Assembly: GCA_013397455.1 (NCBI GenBank)
Contig: VYZB01000190.1
Coordinates: 613,220-677,219 of the forward strand
DNA: 64,000 nt
Source: Crotophaga sulcirostris
Taxonomy: Eukaryota > Chordata > Aves > Cuculiformes > Crotophagidae
Direction: 5' to 3'
Part shown: positions 63,663 through 64,000 of the stretch, piece after piece
Position numbering within the stretch: the first letter of the stretch is position 1
Layout of the letters: each line of letters opens with the position of its first letter
Program-made: the position numbers and the translations under genes
The notes under the pieces: model-generated
What the model saw: only the letters and a program-made list of their open reading frames with translations
What the model was told of the DNA's origin: nothing
Database searches by the model: none

Positions 63663-63885
63663 ACTTTGAAATCTTACCTAAGTGACATCGGGTGTGCAAA
63701 TATAATCCTTCAGCTATAAACACATTTAGTCCTTTAGATATAAATACATATAACCCAAAATTCCTCTGTACGTTTCCTCCACATAGCAACTAATAAGGTG
63801 GTTGCGATCAAACTCTGCTAAATTGCACTTTAAATACATATGGATTTTATCTAAAAATCTCACTCACAACATGCTAGCAAAGATA
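63663..63885. other. Unassigned sequence inside the transposon nest
   Basis: About 220 bp, AT-rich, between a CR1 tail and the CR1 ORF1 fragment. It contains a small direct repeat (TTTAGTCCTTTAGATATAAATACATATAA region near 63725-63753). It does not follow the expected CR1 ORF1 sequence, so it probably belongs to the inserted material. Confidence 0.35.
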
Positions 63886-64000
63886 CTGTTGCCCTGCTTA
63901 GGGTCACCTAACTATCACCTTCAGAGCTCTATAGTCAGTTTTGACAATCTCCAGATTGACCCTGGCAGTACCATTGGTACCCACATGGAAGAACAGCAGA
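63886..64000 (-). mobile_element. CR1 ORF1 esterase-domain fragment (continues past window end)
   Basis: On the minus strand the sequence translates to LLFFHVGTNGTARVNLEIVK then TDYRAL before a stop near 63900. This matches the HVGTND(x)A block of the SGNH-hydrolase (esterase) domain in ORF1 of amniote CR1 elements, with N-G where the active family has N-D. It has the same strand and the expected order relative to the ORF1 end and ORF2 endonuclease at 62225-62975, so both are likely parts of one CR1 copy whose 5' end lies beyond the window. Confidence 0.8.

Noticed and set aside
1..64000. tRNA, rRNA, CRISPR, bacterial operons or phage genes
   Set aside because: No cloverleaf with A and B boxes, no regular spacer-repeat array and no dense long coding frames were seen.

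Overview
The window looks like a bird macrochromosome segment. It is AT-rich, intron-like or gene-desert DNA with few transposable elements. Almost all recognisable repeats are CR1 LINE fragments with avian 3' ends, plus endogenous retroviral LTRs. No prokaryotic operon structure, rRNA, tRNA or CRISPR array is visible. Nearly all open frames are under 140 codons, lack homology I can recognise, and fit chance in AT-rich DNA. The CR1 and LTR families suggest a neoavian rather than a galliform bird, but the species cannot be fixed.

Layout: 1-9 kb is one CR1 copy (about 908-1634) followed by unique AT-rich DNA. 9-21.8 kb is mostly unique, with an exon-like patch near 9.3 kb. 21.85-23.62 kb holds a nearly complete but dead mariner DNA transposon with a CR1 copy abutting its right end. 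27.6-28.96 kb is a block of likely conserved regulatory sequence. 29.4-36.5 kb carries CR1 tails, one longer CR1, and remnants of old palindromic amniote repeats. At 38.66-38.84 kb on the minus strand is the best coding candidate: a 58-codon first-exon-like frame resembling the prodomain of proprotein convertases (PCSK/furin family), ending at a phase-0 donor where that family splices. A 95-base assembly gap lies at 46.58-46.68 kb. A solo retroviral LTR sits at 49.54-50.13 kb. An older LTR/ERV-like fragment and an ancient CR1 reverse-transcriptase fragment are at 52.5-53.9 kb, and another ancient CR1 3' end at 57.4 kb.

The last 2.4 kb is a transposon nest: a 178-bp non-autonomous hAT element with 8-bp target-site duplications, then a minus-strand CR1 (ORF1 end plus ORF2 endonuclease) split from its ORF1 esterase part by a CR1 tail, an LTR with a primer-binding-site-like junction, and another CR1 tail.

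No complete protein-coding gene is demonstrated. The most useful leads are the PCSK-like exon, the CNE-like block, and the mariner and hAT copies. Family names rest on recalled consensus features and motifs read by eye, without database searches.
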